Below, one piece after another: positions 31,807 to 40,873 of a stretch of 41,642 bases of DNA. The stretch spans positions 1 to 41,642 of the forward strand of contig CAMNMC010000057.1 of the NCBI GenBank assembly GCA_946544235.1, written 5' to 3'. The notes beneath the pieces are model-generated. The model was not told the DNA's origin. It did no database searches and saw only the letters and a program-made list of their open reading frames with translations. Position 1 is the first letter of the stretch. Every line of letters begins with the position of its first letter. The DNA is from an uncultured Lachnospiraceae bacterium (GTDB lineage: Bacteria > Bacillota > Clostridia > Lachnospirales > Lachnospiraceae). The position numbers and the translations under genes were made by a program.

Positions 31807-32394
31807 ATGACATATAACGATGAGAATCTTATTTGGGAAGAAGTTAAAACAGAACATATAGTTCAGGATGAGTGGATAGATTTCAGAAAAACAGCATTTC
31901 GGTTTCCAGATGGACGTATATTTGAACCATTTTATACATATAGTCGAAGAGATTATGTTGTGATCGTTGCCTCTGATGAAGAAGGGAAATATCTCTGCGT
32001 TCGTCAGTTCAGGCAGGGAATCAGAGAGGTGACTGTCGAATTTACTGCCGGAGGAATAGAACGTAGCGATGGTAAAGAGTATGGGGATCACGTAAACTGT
32101 ACAGTGGAGGATGCACTTGCGGCAGCAAAAAGAGAACTGCTCGAAGAAACAGGATATGAATCTGATGAGTGGAGGCATCTGATAACAATACCGTCAAATG
32201 CGACCATTGCGGATAATATGGCGTATATTTTTACTGCTCATAATTGTAAGAAGAAAGCTGATCAATCATTGGACGAGATGGAATTCCTGAATGTGGAGAA
32301 ATATACACCGGAGGAAATAGAGGAAATGATTGCCGGCGGAAACTTCAAACAGGCCATGCATGTTATGGCATGGCTGCTTGCGCAAAGAGAATAG
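31807..32394 (+). CDS. NUDIX hydrolase (ADP-ribose pyrophosphatase-like)
   Basis: This is a 195-residue hydrolase. The Nudix box is spread over GGIERSDG and AAAKRELLEETGYE, with the REL-x-EE-x-G core intact (residues about 112-122); an insert separates the glycine part from the core. The N-terminal strand pattern (WIDFRKTAFRFPDGRIFEPF) fits ADP-ribose pyrophosphatases of the NudF type. ATG 31807 has GAGGAAG upstream and is preferred over GTG 31795. A DraG-family gene lies 2 kb upstream, so free ADP-ribose is a plausible substrate, which I infer. Confidence 0.82.
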   Translation: MTYNDENLIWEEVKTEHIVQDEWIDFRKTAFRFPDGRIFEPFYTYSRRDYVVIVASDEEGKYLCVRQFRQGIREVTVEFTAGGIERSDGKEYGDHVNCTVEDALAAAKRELLEETGYESDEWRHLITIPSNATIADNMAYIFTAHNCKKKADQSLDEMEFLNVEKYTPEEIEEMIAGGNFKQAMHVMAWLLAQRE

Positions 32395-32418
32395 AACTTT
32401 AATTGTGAGAAAAAAAAT

Positions 32419-33024
32419 ATGTGCGGAAGATATTTTATTGACAGATCAGCTGAACTAAAAACTGTTATAAATGAGATGAAGACCTCGGTTCTTGTGAAGC
32501 TGTGGGAGAAAACCTCGACGATAGTTACCGAGGGCGAAATACGCCCTACGGATGTCGTTCCGGTCATAGCTTTAAACAGGCGGGGAGAGTCATCTGTATT
32601 TCCAATGAAATGGGGTTTTTCGGGAAAGCCTCTCCTATTTAATGCCAGAGTTGAAACAGCGTCGACGAAGCCGAGCTTCAGAAATGAGTGGCTGACGCAC
32701 AGGTGCGTGATCCCGGCGTCGAACTATTTTGAGTGGAGTCATATTACCGGTGCAGATGGTAAGAGGCGTACTTTGGACAAATACAGTATTAAGCCGGAAG
32801 GGGAGAATGTAACGTGGCTCTGCGGCTTATACAGATTTGAAAATGAGATGCCTGTATTTGTGATTTTGACTCGTGAACCGGGCAGTGCGGTGAGCAGGAT
32901 TCATGACAGAATGCCGCTGATCATTTCGAAAGATATGATCAATGAGTGGATCAGACCGGACTCGGATCCGGATATGATAGTTACAAGGGCGTTGACGGAT
33001 GTGACGCTGGAGAAGTGTTGTTGA
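32419..33024 (+). CDS. yedK: SOS response-associated peptidase (SRAP, YedK/HMCES-like)
   Basis: This 201-residue protein starts MCGRYFID. After removal of Met, Cys2 forms a thiazolidine crosslink with abasic sites in single-stranded DNA, protecting them. The supporting active-site residues are seen in ASNYFEW (Asn and Glu) and IHDRMPLI (His). The length is normal. No LexA box was found upstream. It lies 25 nt after the NUDIX gene and probably shares its transcript. Confidence 0.93.
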   Translation: MCGRYFIDRSAELKTVINEMKTSVLVKLWEKTSTIVTEGEIRPTDVVPVIALNRRGESSVFPMKWGFSGKPLLFNARVETASTKPSFRNEWLTHRCVIPASNYFEWSHITGADGKRRTLDKYSIKPEGENVTWLCGLYRFENEMPVFVILTREPGSAVSRIHDRMPLIISKDMINEWIRPDSDPDMIVTRALTDVTLEKCC

Positions 33025-33160
33025 AATAATGAAGAAGCTAAGAAGCTTTCACGAGAAGAGAAATATATAAAGTGATAGTGTCATGTGACCAATAAAACTG
33101 GGTTAAAATTACAGCTTTAGATGAACAATGAAAACGATAAAAGTATATAAGGGAGAGAAT

Positions 33161-33586
33161 ATGACAAGAGTATATTTGGCAAGTCCGTTTTTTAATGATG
33201 TGGAAATAGAGAACCTCTCAAAAGCAGAGAAGATACTCAGGGAGAAGGGGCTGTATGTTTTCAGTCCGCGCGAGCATGAGGTTCGAGAAGGAAACGTGGG
33301 CAATCCGGCATGGAGCCTGGCAACCTTCACAAATGACATACGCGGTATCGATTCCTGCGAATATGTTGTTGCGTTGTACTATGGCAATTACAGCGACAGC
33401 GGCACGGCGTGGGAGATCGGATATGCTTTTGCAACGAATAAGCCGGTCATTGTCGTGCATTTTGGTGACAGCTCCAATCTTATGATCCACGAAGGCTGCC
33501 ACAGTAATCTTATGAGTCTGCAGGAACTCAGTGAATACGATTTTGAAACGCTGGATAGAAGCAGATATACCGGAAAAATGTTTTAA
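33161..33586 (+). CDS. Nucleoside 2-deoxyribosyltransferase
   Basis: This is a 141-residue enzyme that moves 2-deoxyribose between nucleobases. It begins MTRVYLASPFF, the typical Rossmann-like strand and loop. It has SDSGTAWEIGYAFA with the catalytic Glu (residue 86 region) and FTNDIRGIDSCEYVVALYYG. The start ATG follows AAGGGAGAG; the upstream ATG at 33128 is rejected. The size and motifs fit the lactobacillal/clostridial family. Related folds include LOG-like and conflict-associated proteins, but this one looks like the metabolic type. Confidence 0.85.
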   Translation: MTRVYLASPFFNDVEIENLSKAEKILREKGLYVFSPREHEVREGNVGNPAWSLATFTNDIRGIDSCEYVVALYYGNYSDSGTAWEIGYAFATNKPVIVVHFGDSSNLMIHEGCHSNLMSLQELSEYDFETLDRSRYTGKMF

Positions 33587-33634
33587 TGGATGTTTTGCAA
33601 GAAGTGTAATGATAAGTAAGGGGCTGCAGAAAAT

Positions 33635-34516
33635 ATGACGAATCCTTTTCTTACAACTGAAGAACAAGAGCAGATATATAATGCTTATTCCATGAATTTT
33701 AAGGATGAATTTCACAGGACAGGTCCGTATACGTATGAGACTGATTACGGATACGTTATCAGTTTATGCCCTGAAATAAAGTTTACCGGTGAGATGACCG
33801 GCAGGATACTGGCGAATCATTACAATATCAGGGGAGCAAATCGCGTTCCCGAATTCATAGATGTATGGGTTAAGGAGGACGATGAGTTGTGCTTTAAATA
33901 TCGCAATCGCCCGGGACATGATCTTATTTCTGAAGCTGAAAGAATAAAGGTTCTTGAAGAAGAGATAGAAGCCATAAAGAATCAGAAGGGCATGGATGAT
34001 CAGAGCTACGAGCTGTACAATAAAGCTGTGGTTAAGCTTCATGCCAGGAAGGAAGAGGAGAACCTGTATTTCAGAGAAGCTGAGATGTATTGGTCACTGA
34101 TCAAAGAGCGTGACAGAGCACTACTGGTAAAGAGGAAAGAAGAGCATTTGGCAGTGGCAGATCAAAATAAAAAATTGGTTATTTCAGATATGAATTCTCT
34201 GGTCGATGAGTGTGACAGAGACATAAAAAGTTTTACGGCTTTTGCTAAAAGTGAAAGCTCTGCAACTGAAATCACGGATGCGGCAAATGAAAAACTGAAA
34301 TCCCTGCGTGACACATGGATAGAGGCTCTGGCTATAGTGAATGATCGGGGATTTGATGACGAAGGCGATTATTCATATGCAACCCTGGGATACAAACTGA
34401 GCCTTGCATATAAGGAACGCTCGGAGATATTAAATGAATTCAGATTTGGGCTCGAAAGAAAGAATCTGGAGGAAGAATACGAAGAGTTTGATGCGCACCG
34501 GAAGCCGGAATTCTGA
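33635..34516 (+). CDS. Hypothetical protein with coiled-coil segments
   Basis: This is a 293-residue soluble protein not recognised as any known family. The first 100 residues look globular (YETDYGYVISLCPEIKFTGE, EFIDVWVKEDDELCFKYRNR). Residues about 105-240 are strongly charged helices with likely coiled coil (VLEEEIEAIKNQK, then KLHARKEEENLYFREAE). The C terminus is acidic. A 33-bp unit at the 3-prime end is duplicated, so that the second copy lies just beyond the stop. Ribosome site AAGGGG. No functional context is evident. Confidence 0.6.
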   Translation: MTNPFLTTEEQEQIYNAYSMNFKDEFHRTGPYTYETDYGYVISLCPEIKFTGEMTGRILANHYNIRGANRVPEFIDVWVKEDDELCFKYRNRPGHDLISEAERIKVLEEEIEAIKNQKGMDDQSYELYNKAVVKLHARKEEENLYFREAEMYWSLIKERDRALLVKRKEEHLAVADQNKKLVISDMNSLVDECDRDIKSFTAFAKSESSATEITDAANEKLKSLRDTWIEALAIVNDRGFDDEGDYSYATLGYKLSLAYKERSEILNEFRFGLERKNLEEEYEEFDAHRKPEF

Positions 34517-34541
34517 ACGTTTGATGCGCACCGGAAGCCGG
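34486..34541 (+). repeat. Duplicated 33-bp unit across the stop of the hypothetical gene
   Basis: A 23-bp sequence starting GTTTGATGCGCACCGG occurs at 34486-34508 and again at 34519-34541, an offset of exactly 33 bp (11 codons). The second copy lies in the same reading frame after the TGA and reads FDAHRKPVI before its own stop, mirroring FDAHRKPEF before the first. Confidence 0.9.
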
Positions 34542-34576
34542 TAATTTGACTATTGGATAAAAAACAGGAGTGAATC

Positions 34577-35812
34577 TTGAAGCTGAAACTTAGAAATGAT
34601 GCGGAGTATATCATTCATAATTCAATACAGGCAGTTTTACCGGATGAGGCTGTAATCAGAGCTCTGAAGAACTATAACGGAAGCGGCGGGAAAACGATAC
34701 TTGTATCTGTTGGAAAGGCAGCATGGCAGATGGCGATGGCTGCCAAAAGAGTTCTGGAAAAGGTTGATAAGGGTATAGTCATAACAAAATATGATCACGT
34801 TAAGGGTGATATAGAGGGCGTCGAATGCTATGAGGCGGGGCACCCGGTACCGGATCAGAATGGCTTTGATGCAACCGCGAGAGCTCTGGAAATGGTTAAG
34901 GGACTTTCCGAGCGGGATACAGTTATATTTCTTCTGTCAGGAGGCGGAAGTGCATTATTTGAACTTCCTATGATTACGGGGGACGAGCTGGCTGATATTA
35001 CAAAACAGCTGCTTTCGTCAGGGGCTGATATTGTTGAGATAAATACGATAAGGAAGAGGCTGAGCCGGGTTAAAGGTGGAAGATTTGCACTGGCTTGTGC
35101 GCCTGCTAAGGTTTTTTGCGTTGTGCTGAGTGATATAGTTGGAGATCCGCTGGATATGATTGCAAGCGGACCGGCATGTCCGGATAGTTCTACCTGCGAG
35201 GATGCTCGGAGGATAGTCGATAAATATAAAATCAGATTATCAAGTGAGGCAGCGGGACTTATGGATATCGAGACACCAAAGAGCCTGGATAATGTTGAAA
35301 CTATGATCACGGGCTCGGTTCGCGAACTTTGTAAAGCTGCTGCTGAGTCCTGCAGAAAGCTTGGTTATGAAACTGAAATACTGACAGACAGCTTATGCTG
35401 TGAAGCGAGAGATGCCGGAAAATATCTGGCCGAGATAGCTGAACGTTATTCTAAAACAGGCAGAAAACTTGCATTTGTTGCCGGAGGAGAAACGGTGGTT
35501 CATCTGACAGGTAATGGCAAGGGCGGAAGGAATCAGGAGCTTGCGTTAAGTGCTGCTTTGGAGATCAGCAGATTGGAGAGAAGCGTGGCTGTATTTTCCG
35601 TAGGAAGCGATGGTACGGACGGCCCGACTGATGCAGCGGGTGGATATGTTGATACAGATACTCTTGTCGAACTCGCAGATAAGAATATCGATATTCATAA
35701 GGCTCTGGCGAATAATGATTCATATAATGCCTTGAAGACGGTGGGTGGCCTGATTGTGACCGGCCCAACCGGAACAAATGTGAATGATGTGGCGGTTGTG
35801 CTGATTGATTAG
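34577..35812 (+). CDS. Glycerate 2-kinase (GckA/MOFRL family)
   Basis: This is a 411-residue enzyme phosphorylating D-glycerate to 2-phosphoglycerate. It shows SVGKAAWQMA (active-site Lys), EAGHPVPD, LLSGGGSALFELP, NTIRKRLSRVKGG and LSDIVGDPLDMIASGP in the N-terminal domain. The MOFRL C-terminal domain has AGGETVVHLTGNGKGGRNQE and GSDGTDGPTDAAGGYVD. Length and order are normal. The start is TTG 34577, six nt after AGGAG; no in-frame ATG lies close by. It is cytoplasmic. The shikimate-kinase-like gene follows 31 nt later, suggesting one transcript. Confidence 0.93.
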   Translation: MKLKLRNDAEYIIHNSIQAVLPDEAVIRALKNYNGSGGKTILVSVGKAAWQMAMAAKRVLEKVDKGIVITKYDHVKGDIEGVECYEAGHPVPDQNGFDATARALEMVKGLSERDTVIFLLSGGGSALFELPMITGDELADITKQLLSSGADIVEINTIRKRLSRVKGGRFALACAPAKVFCVVLSDIVGDPLDMIASGPACPDSSTCEDARRIVDKYKIRLSSEAAGLMDIETPKSLDNVETMITGSVRELCKAAAESCRKLGYETEILTDSLCCEARDAGKYLAEIAERYSKTGRKLAFVAGGETVVHLTGNGKGGRNQELALSAALEISRLERSVAVFSVGSDGTDGPTDAAGGYVDTDTLVELADKNIDIHKALANNDSYNALKTVGGLIVTGPTGTNVNDVAVVLID

Positions 35813-35843
35813 AAATGAGTTGACTGATCTATGGGAGATAAAC

Positions 35844-36410
35844 ATGACAAAAGATAATATTATTCTGATCGGTATGCCGGCTTCCGGTAAAAGTACAGTT
35901 GGCGTTATTCTTGCCAAGGTATTGGGCAAGGATTTTGTGGACAGCGACATAGTGATTCAGCAGCGGGAAGGTGCCAGATTAAGTGAACTTATAGAAAAAT
36001 ACGGCGTGGATGACTTTATGATACGAGAAGAAAAGGCAATACTTGGAATCGATGTATCGAATACCGTTGTGGCAACTGGTGGAAGCGCGGTTTACAGTGA
36101 TAAGGCAATGAAGCATCTTGCGGAAGGCGCAAAGGTTGTATATCTCAAAGTTGAGCTTGAAGAATTAAAGAATCGTCTGTCGGATATTAATGGCAGAGGA
36201 GTTGTGCTTAAGGAAGGTGAAAACCTGAAATCGATATTTGAAACACGGTCAAAGCTATACGAAAAGTATGCTGATATCACAGTTGTGGAGGATGACACTA
36301 CCATCGAAGATACTGTGCGGTTAATCTGTGAATTGGAAAAAGGAGAAGCTTCTGCTAAAAAAGAGGGATGGATTTCTATAGAAGATGCTTCCGTACAAAA
36401 AGGAAGCTGA
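35844..36410 (+). CDS. aroK: Shikimate kinase-like P-loop kinase
   Basis: This 188-residue protein has the AroK layout. GMPASGKST (Walker A, residues 11-19) comes first, then DFVDSD with the shikimate-binding Asp, and FMIREEKAIL in place of the F-R-x-x-E motif. VVATGGSAVY is the GGG-type loop, here GGS as in some AroK-like kinases, and the lid region lies around GRGVV. The C-terminal extension of about 20 residues (EKKEGWISIEDA region) is unusual. The start is ATG 35844 behind GGAGATAAAC. It might phosphorylate shikimate or a related small alcohol; no other aro genes are here. Confidence 0.75.
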   Translation: MTKDNIILIGMPASGKSTVGVILAKVLGKDFVDSDIVIQQREGARLSELIEKYGVDDFMIREEKAILGIDVSNTVVATGGSAVYSDKAMKHLAEGAKVVYLKVELEELKNRLSDINGRGVVLKEGENLKSIFETRSKLYEKYADITVVEDDTTIEDTVRLICELEKGEASAKKEGWISIEDASVQKGS

Positions 36411-36780
36411 TTTTCTGAAGAAGCTATTTGAACAAACTGATTAGATAGGTTCAAAGCTTGCTATTATCAATAAGCTTTCATACGAAGAGAAAAAACATAT
36501 TCTGGAGGGCATCTTAAAAACCGGCGACAGGACAGGTATAATCATAAGAGCAATTGCATTGCAGCTCAATAAAAATGACCCGTTACTGGATAAAAAGGTT
36601 TGTCCGAAGTGTGGAGCCATGGACAGCATGCATATGTTTAGTGAATATCGCAGCAGAATTGACATGAATGTCAGAGGTTATTGCTGTGATAAGTGTAAAT
36701 ACGAGAGTCTTGAGCAGGATGGCCTGGGAGAGGTCGAGTATGCTGCGGTCACACTGAGAAAATTCATAGAAGTCTTATAG
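36385..36780 (+). pseudogene. Zinc-ribbon protein gene interrupted by an in-frame amber codon
   Basis: One frame of 131 codons runs from ATG 36385 (MLPYKKEADFLKKLFEQTD) to a stop at 36778-36780, broken only by TAG at 36442-36444. The part after the TAG reads IGSKLAIINKLSYEEKKHIL and continues into a zinc ribbon with CPKCG and YCCDKCKY, then a helix ending FIEVL. Downstream of the TAG the only candidate start is TTG 36559, which would lose the helical part. The product resembles no named family. It overlaps the end of the kinase gene by 26 nt. A nonsense mutation is most likely; stop-codon readthrough cannot be excluded. Confidence 0.5.
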
Positions 36781-36795
36781 AGAGAAAGGAAGAAA

Positions 36796-38445
36796 ATGCA
36801 TTCATTAAGAACAAGAATCACTGTAACAATGCTCGGTTTGATTCTCGTGGCTCTGGTGATCGTTACACTACTCAGTGCCGTATTTATACGAAAAACCGAA
36901 ACTCATAAATCTGATCAGCTGCTCGTTATGCTGTGTGATTCCGGCAAGGAGAGTCTTGATTATTATTTTGACAGCGTTCAGAACTCAGTATTACGTGTCA
37001 CTGCATTTGTAGAAGAAGATCTGAATGGTCTGGAGGACGAACAGCTTGCTCAGCATATGGAAAATGCCAGGGAGTATTTTGGCATGATGGCTTCCAAGAC
37101 AAAAGGTGTTCTGACATATTATTACCGTATTGATCCGGCGGTTTCATCAACAGTCAAGGGTTTCTGGTATACCGATCTGAACGGAGAGGGCTTTGAAGAG
37201 CATGAAGTTACTGATATTACGCAGTATGATATGGAGGATACGTCAAAGCTTGTATGGTTTACCATTCCTAGGCATGAAGGCAAGCCAATCTGGCTGGCAC
37301 CATACATCACTGATAATCTCGATGTACGCGTAATCTCTTATGATGCACCGGTTTACTGGAAGGGGCAGTTTATCGGCGTTGTCGGTATAGAAGTCGACTA
37401 CTCGACAATGGCGTCAGAGGTTAATGGAATCCGACCATACGAAAGCGGATACGCTTTTCTGAGCGATGAGGATGGAAAGCTTTTCTATCATCCACAGATA
37501 GATGTCACGGAACTGTCTGATGACGCTGCATATGAAATACCACCTGAAGCGACCGGTGACGGTACCTTCATACGGTATAAGTATAAGGGAGAGGATAAAA
37601 TTGCGGCATGGCGCACTCTGAGCAACGGGATGCGTCTGAATGTCACGGTTCCTGTTTCCGAAACAGAGGGTGACTGGAAGGGGCTCGTTCTGAATATTGC
37701 GCTGAGTGCCATTGTGGTACTGTTATTGGCAAGCCTCTTTATGATGTTTTATACCAGACGTATCACAAGGCCGCTCGAACAGCTGACTGAGGCAGCAGAG
37801 CAGGTTGATCAGGAAAATTATGATTTTGAACTGCCTTACGACGGTGATGATGAACTTGGCAGACTTACTCGGTCGTTCAGAACGCTTTCGGATAATGTGA
37901 AGGTTCATATCAGTGACCTGAACGGGCAGGTGTTTTTTGATGCGCTGACACACGTGAAGAATAAGGGGGCTTTTACAAACGCTCTAGAAGAACTGCAGGA
38001 ACAGATAGAGCATGGTGAGAAGGCTCCGGAGTTTGCTGTAGGAGTGTTTGACTGCGACTCCCTGAAGGTGATCAATGACCAATACGGTCATGTTAAGGGT
38101 GATATTTACCTGAAAACTGCCTGCAGTACAATCTGTGATGTATTTAAGCATTGCCCGGTATTCAGAATCGGCGGTGATGAGTTCGCTGTTATTGTTCGGA
38201 ATGCGGATTACAGCAATATGGAAGCTCTCATAGAACAGTTTGATCAAACTGTCAGTGAGATAAATACATCGTCAGTTGAACCGTGGAAACAGGTGTGGAT
38301 TTCAAAGGGGTTTGCTATATTTGATCCGGCAGATGACAGTACGGCGGTCGGCGTGATGCAGCGTGCAGATAAGCTCATGTATGAGAATAAAAGAGACAGG
38401 AAAAAGCATGGGAAGATAAATCTGAATCCGCCTGCAGATAGATGA
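36796..38445 (+). CDS. Membrane diguanylate cyclase with Cache sensor, HAMP and GGDEF domains
   Basis: The 549-residue protein makes c-di-GMP from two GTP. Two membrane segments (about residues 9-29 and 297-320) bracket an extracytoplasmic dCache-like sensor (GFWYTDLNGEGFEE, YDAPVYWKGQFIGVVGIEVD). A HAMP linker follows the second (TRRITRPLEQLTEAAEQV), then a GGDEF domain with FDALTHVKNKGAF, FDCDSLKVINDQYGHVKGD and the intact RIGGDEFAVI (GGDEF at residues 459-463). The inhibitory R-x-x-D site expected about five residues before GGDEF is absent, so feedback inhibition is not expected. The start ATG follows AAAGGAAG. Its product could feed the riboswitch near 5.3 kb. Confidence 0.92.
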   Translation: MHSLRTRITVTMLGLILVALVIVTLLSAVFIRKTETHKSDQLLVMLCDSGKESLDYYFDSVQNSVLRVTAFVEEDLNGLEDEQLAQHMENAREYFGMMASKTKGVLTYYYRIDPAVSSTVKGFWYTDLNGEGFEEHEVTDITQYDMEDTSKLVWFTIPRHEGKPIWLAPYITDNLDVRVISYDAPVYWKGQFIGVVGIEVDYSTMASEVNGIRPYESGYAFLSDEDGKLFYHPQIDVTELSDDAAYEIPPEATGDGTFIRYKYKGEDKIAAWRTLSNGMRLNVTVPVSETEGDWKGLVLNIALSAIVVLLLASLFMMFYTRRITRPLEQLTEAAEQVDQENYDFELPYDGDDELGRLTRSFRTLSDNVKVHISDLNGQVFFDALTHVKNKGAFTNALEELQEQIEHGEKAPEFAVGVFDCDSLKVINDQYGHVKGDIYLKTACSTICDVFKHCPVFRIGGDEFAVIVRNADYSNMEALIEQFDQTVSEINTSSVEPWKQVWISKGFAIFDPADDSTAVGVMQRADKLMYENKRDRKKHGKINLNPPADR

Positions 38446-38564
38446 GTATAAAATGACAGAAGAGCATGTCTTCAAATAGCTTCGACGATAAATATAGAGG
38501 CATTGCAGGTATTATATGTGGTATGTGAAATTGAAGCAGTGTCGAGATAGGAGGAGGTAACAGT

Positions 38565-40001
38565 ATGGATTTTCAGTCATGGATTGAGGGGATTGACGGA
38601 CTGGCCAGTCTGTATTCGTTTGATATATTGGAGGACGGATCGTTCAGTGAGATCCGACTTATGGCGGTTAATGAGCAAAATACCGGAATGCTGCAGATGA
38701 ACCCTGCGGCACCGGAGTTTTATCCGGGTATTCCTTATCGTAATTACTGGATGGACCTGAATTTTGAGAGCTTCGTGTACAAATGTGCATGTACCTCCAA
38801 GCCGCTTTATTCTTATGTGAACGCTCGAGGAGTATGGTTGAAGGGATTTTATCTCCCGGTAAAAGATGCATGGGTTGAAGAGGTACAGGAGAATGATGAT
38901 AAGAAGACGGTTTACTGCCTTTATGTGATAACCTACTCGGATCAGGTGGAAACCGAATCGATGACGCAGAAGTCGTCCGAGGTGGCGAATGCGGTTATGG
39001 ATATCAGTATCAAATTACATGAGACTCCTGATTTTTACCAGTCTATGGCAGCCGTAGCAAAGGAAATTAAACAGTTTTGCGGAGCAGAAAAGTGTTCTCT
39101 TTATACTGTCGATAAGAACAGAAGAACCTGCACCTTTATCAGTGAAAGCGGCGTCCGGGATGAATATCTTGAAGCATTTGCAGCTGAAATGGGAAGAACT
39201 ACTTTTGAGGTGGCTGAAGCATGGGAAAAGGATCTTGCGCTTAGTGACTGTCTGCTTCTGGAGAATCTTAAGGTTATTGAAGAACGTGATCCGGAGTGGT
39301 ATCAATCCCTCTGCCGGCACGGAATCCATAATATTATCCTGTATGCTGTTCGTTCAAATCAGATGCTGGTTGGATTTATCTGGGTTGCAAACTATGACAC
39401 TACTGCCGAGGAGAAGATCAAGGAGACTTTGGAACTCAGCAGTTTCCTGCTGGCAGCAGTAATCTATAATCATCAGCTGCTGGCACGTCTGGAAGTCAAG
39501 AGTATGGTTGATGAATTGACACAGCTGAAGAGCAGAAATGCTCTGAATGAGCGCGTGGAAAAGCTGTCATCAGGATCAGAAGATTATGTTTCACCAAAGA
39601 GCATCGGAGTTATATTTGGGGACCTGAACGGACTTAAGACTGTAAATGATGAAAAAGGGCATGAGGCAGGAGACAGGCTGCTCGTAAGAGCCGCTTCGCT
39701 TTTAAGGATTGTGTTCGGAGATTGGGAAATATACCGTGCCGGTGGAGATGAGTTTGTAATCCTTTGCCCGGATATTTCGGAGGAAGAAATGGAAAAACAG
39801 CTTTCCGAGATCCGCAAGCTTTCGGAGAGTACAGCTGATGTGAGTTTTGCCTTTGGATCCGCTTACTGCAAAGGTGAGCAGAACATTCGTCAGGCGATAA
39901 AGATGGCGGATGCGCAGATGTATAAGGATAAAGAGAGTTATTACCGAAATCATCCCGAGAAGGATCGCCGCGTGAGAAATAGGGATCAAATAAATAACTG
40001 A
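38565..40001 (+). CDS. Cytoplasmic diguanylate cyclase with GAF-like and GGDEF domains
   Basis: The 478-residue protein has no membrane segment. Residues 1-140 are an unrecognised sensor-like domain (YRNYWMDLNFESFVYKC, GVWLKGFYLPVKDAWVEE). Residues about 145-300 are GAF-like (MAAVAKEIKQFCGAEKCSLY, MLVGFIWVANYD). The C-terminal domain has ELTQLKSRNAL, FGDLNGLKTVNDEKGHEAGD and an intact YRAGGDEFVIL (GGDEF at residues 393-397). No R-x-x-D inhibitory site precedes it. It lies 119 nt after the other cyclase and has its own strong ribosome site (AGGAGGAGG), so two GTP-cyclising enzymes with different sensors sit side by side. Confidence 0.9.
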   Translation: MDFQSWIEGIDGLASLYSFDILEDGSFSEIRLMAVNEQNTGMLQMNPAAPEFYPGIPYRNYWMDLNFESFVYKCACTSKPLYSYVNARGVWLKGFYLPVKDAWVEEVQENDDKKTVYCLYVITYSDQVETESMTQKSSEVANAVMDISIKLHETPDFYQSMAAVAKEIKQFCGAEKCSLYTVDKNRRTCTFISESGVRDEYLEAFAAEMGRTTFEVAEAWEKDLALSDCLLLENLKVIEERDPEWYQSLCRHGIHNIILYAVRSNQMLVGFIWVANYDTTAEEKIKETLELSSFLLAAVIYNHQLLARLEVKSMVDELTQLKSRNALNERVEKLSSGSEDYVSPKSIGVIFGDLNGLKTVNDEKGHEAGDRLLVRAASLLRIVFGDWEIYRAGGDEFVILCPDISEEEMEKQLSEIRKLSESTADVSFAFGSAYCKGEQNIRQAIKMADAQMYKDKESYYRNHPEKDRRVRNRDQINN

Positions 40002-40065
40002 AAGTTAAAAGGGCGCTGCAGGTAGGCTGAATAATCGCATTGCAAATAGATCAGGAGAAAAACAT

Positions 40066-40779
40066 ATGACCAATGAAAAGCCGGAATTAAAATACGACAA
40101 TACAGTTGAGGGGATATTTCTACAAAGAAATAATAGATTCACTGCAGAGGTTATGATAGGGAACGTGCGAGAGGCTGTTCACGTAAAAAATACCGGAAGA
40201 TTAAAGGATTTACTTGTACCAAATGCAAAGGTTATTCTTCAGCGCAATAGTAATCCTAATAGAACCACTGGGTATGATCTGATATCCGTATATAAATCAG
40301 AATTAGAATGGGTTAATATTGATAGTCTCGCACCTAATGTATTGGTAAAGCAATACTTAGAACCTTTATATGATGTTGTTAAACCTGAGCATAAATACGG
40401 CGATTCCAGATTTGACTTTTACATGGAGAAAGGCGAAGAAAAGTACCTGATGGAGGTAAAAGGATGTACTCTTGCTGAGAATCCGAAGAAGGGTATAGGG
40501 TATTTTCCGGATGCTCCTACCGAACGTGGAGTTAAGCATCTTAATGAGTTGATCAATGCTGCAAGAGAAGGCTATCATTGTACAATCGCTTTTGTTATTC
40601 AAATGAATGGGATTCATTATGTATTTCCTAATGATGCGATTCAACCTGAGTTTGGACAGGCGCTTGTCAGAGCGGCAAAAGCCGGAGTTGAGATTGTATA
40701 TCATACCTGCCGTGTGGAGGCGGATAGTATACGAATTACAGGAACGATGGGGGATACAAGTAGGTACATGAAAGCTTAG
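40066..40779 (+). CDS. sfsA: SfsA family DNA/RNA nuclease
   Basis: This is a 237-residue SfsA protein. An N-terminal OB-like domain (VEGIFLQRNNRFTAEVMIGN, VHVKNTGRLKDLL) is followed by a nuclease-like fold with SRFDFYMEKGEEKYLMEVKGCTL, in which Asp, Glu-x-Lys form a PD-(D/E)XK-type site. YFPDAPTERGVKHLNEL is the family signature. The name comes from a sugar-fermentation phenotype in E. coli, while nuclease activity is reported for homologues. Ribosome site CAGGAGAAA; an intrinsic terminator follows about 95 nt after the stop. Confidence 0.92.
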   Translation: MTNEKPELKYDNTVEGIFLQRNNRFTAEVMIGNVREAVHVKNTGRLKDLLVPNAKVILQRNSNPNRTTGYDLISVYKSELEWVNIDSLAPNVLVKQYLEPLYDVVKPEHKYGDSRFDFYMEKGEEKYLMEVKGCTLAENPKKGIGYFPDAPTERGVKHLNELINAAREGYHCTIAFVIQMNGIHYVFPNDAIQPEFGQALVRAAKAGVEIVYHTCRVEADSIRITGTMGDTSRYMKA

Positions 40780-40873
40780 AAATCATAGAAAAGTGGTGAG
40801 AAGAAAGTATAAAACGGTTTGGAAGTACAAAAGAATTGGCATGTCCGATAGTATATGCTGATAAGATAAATGT

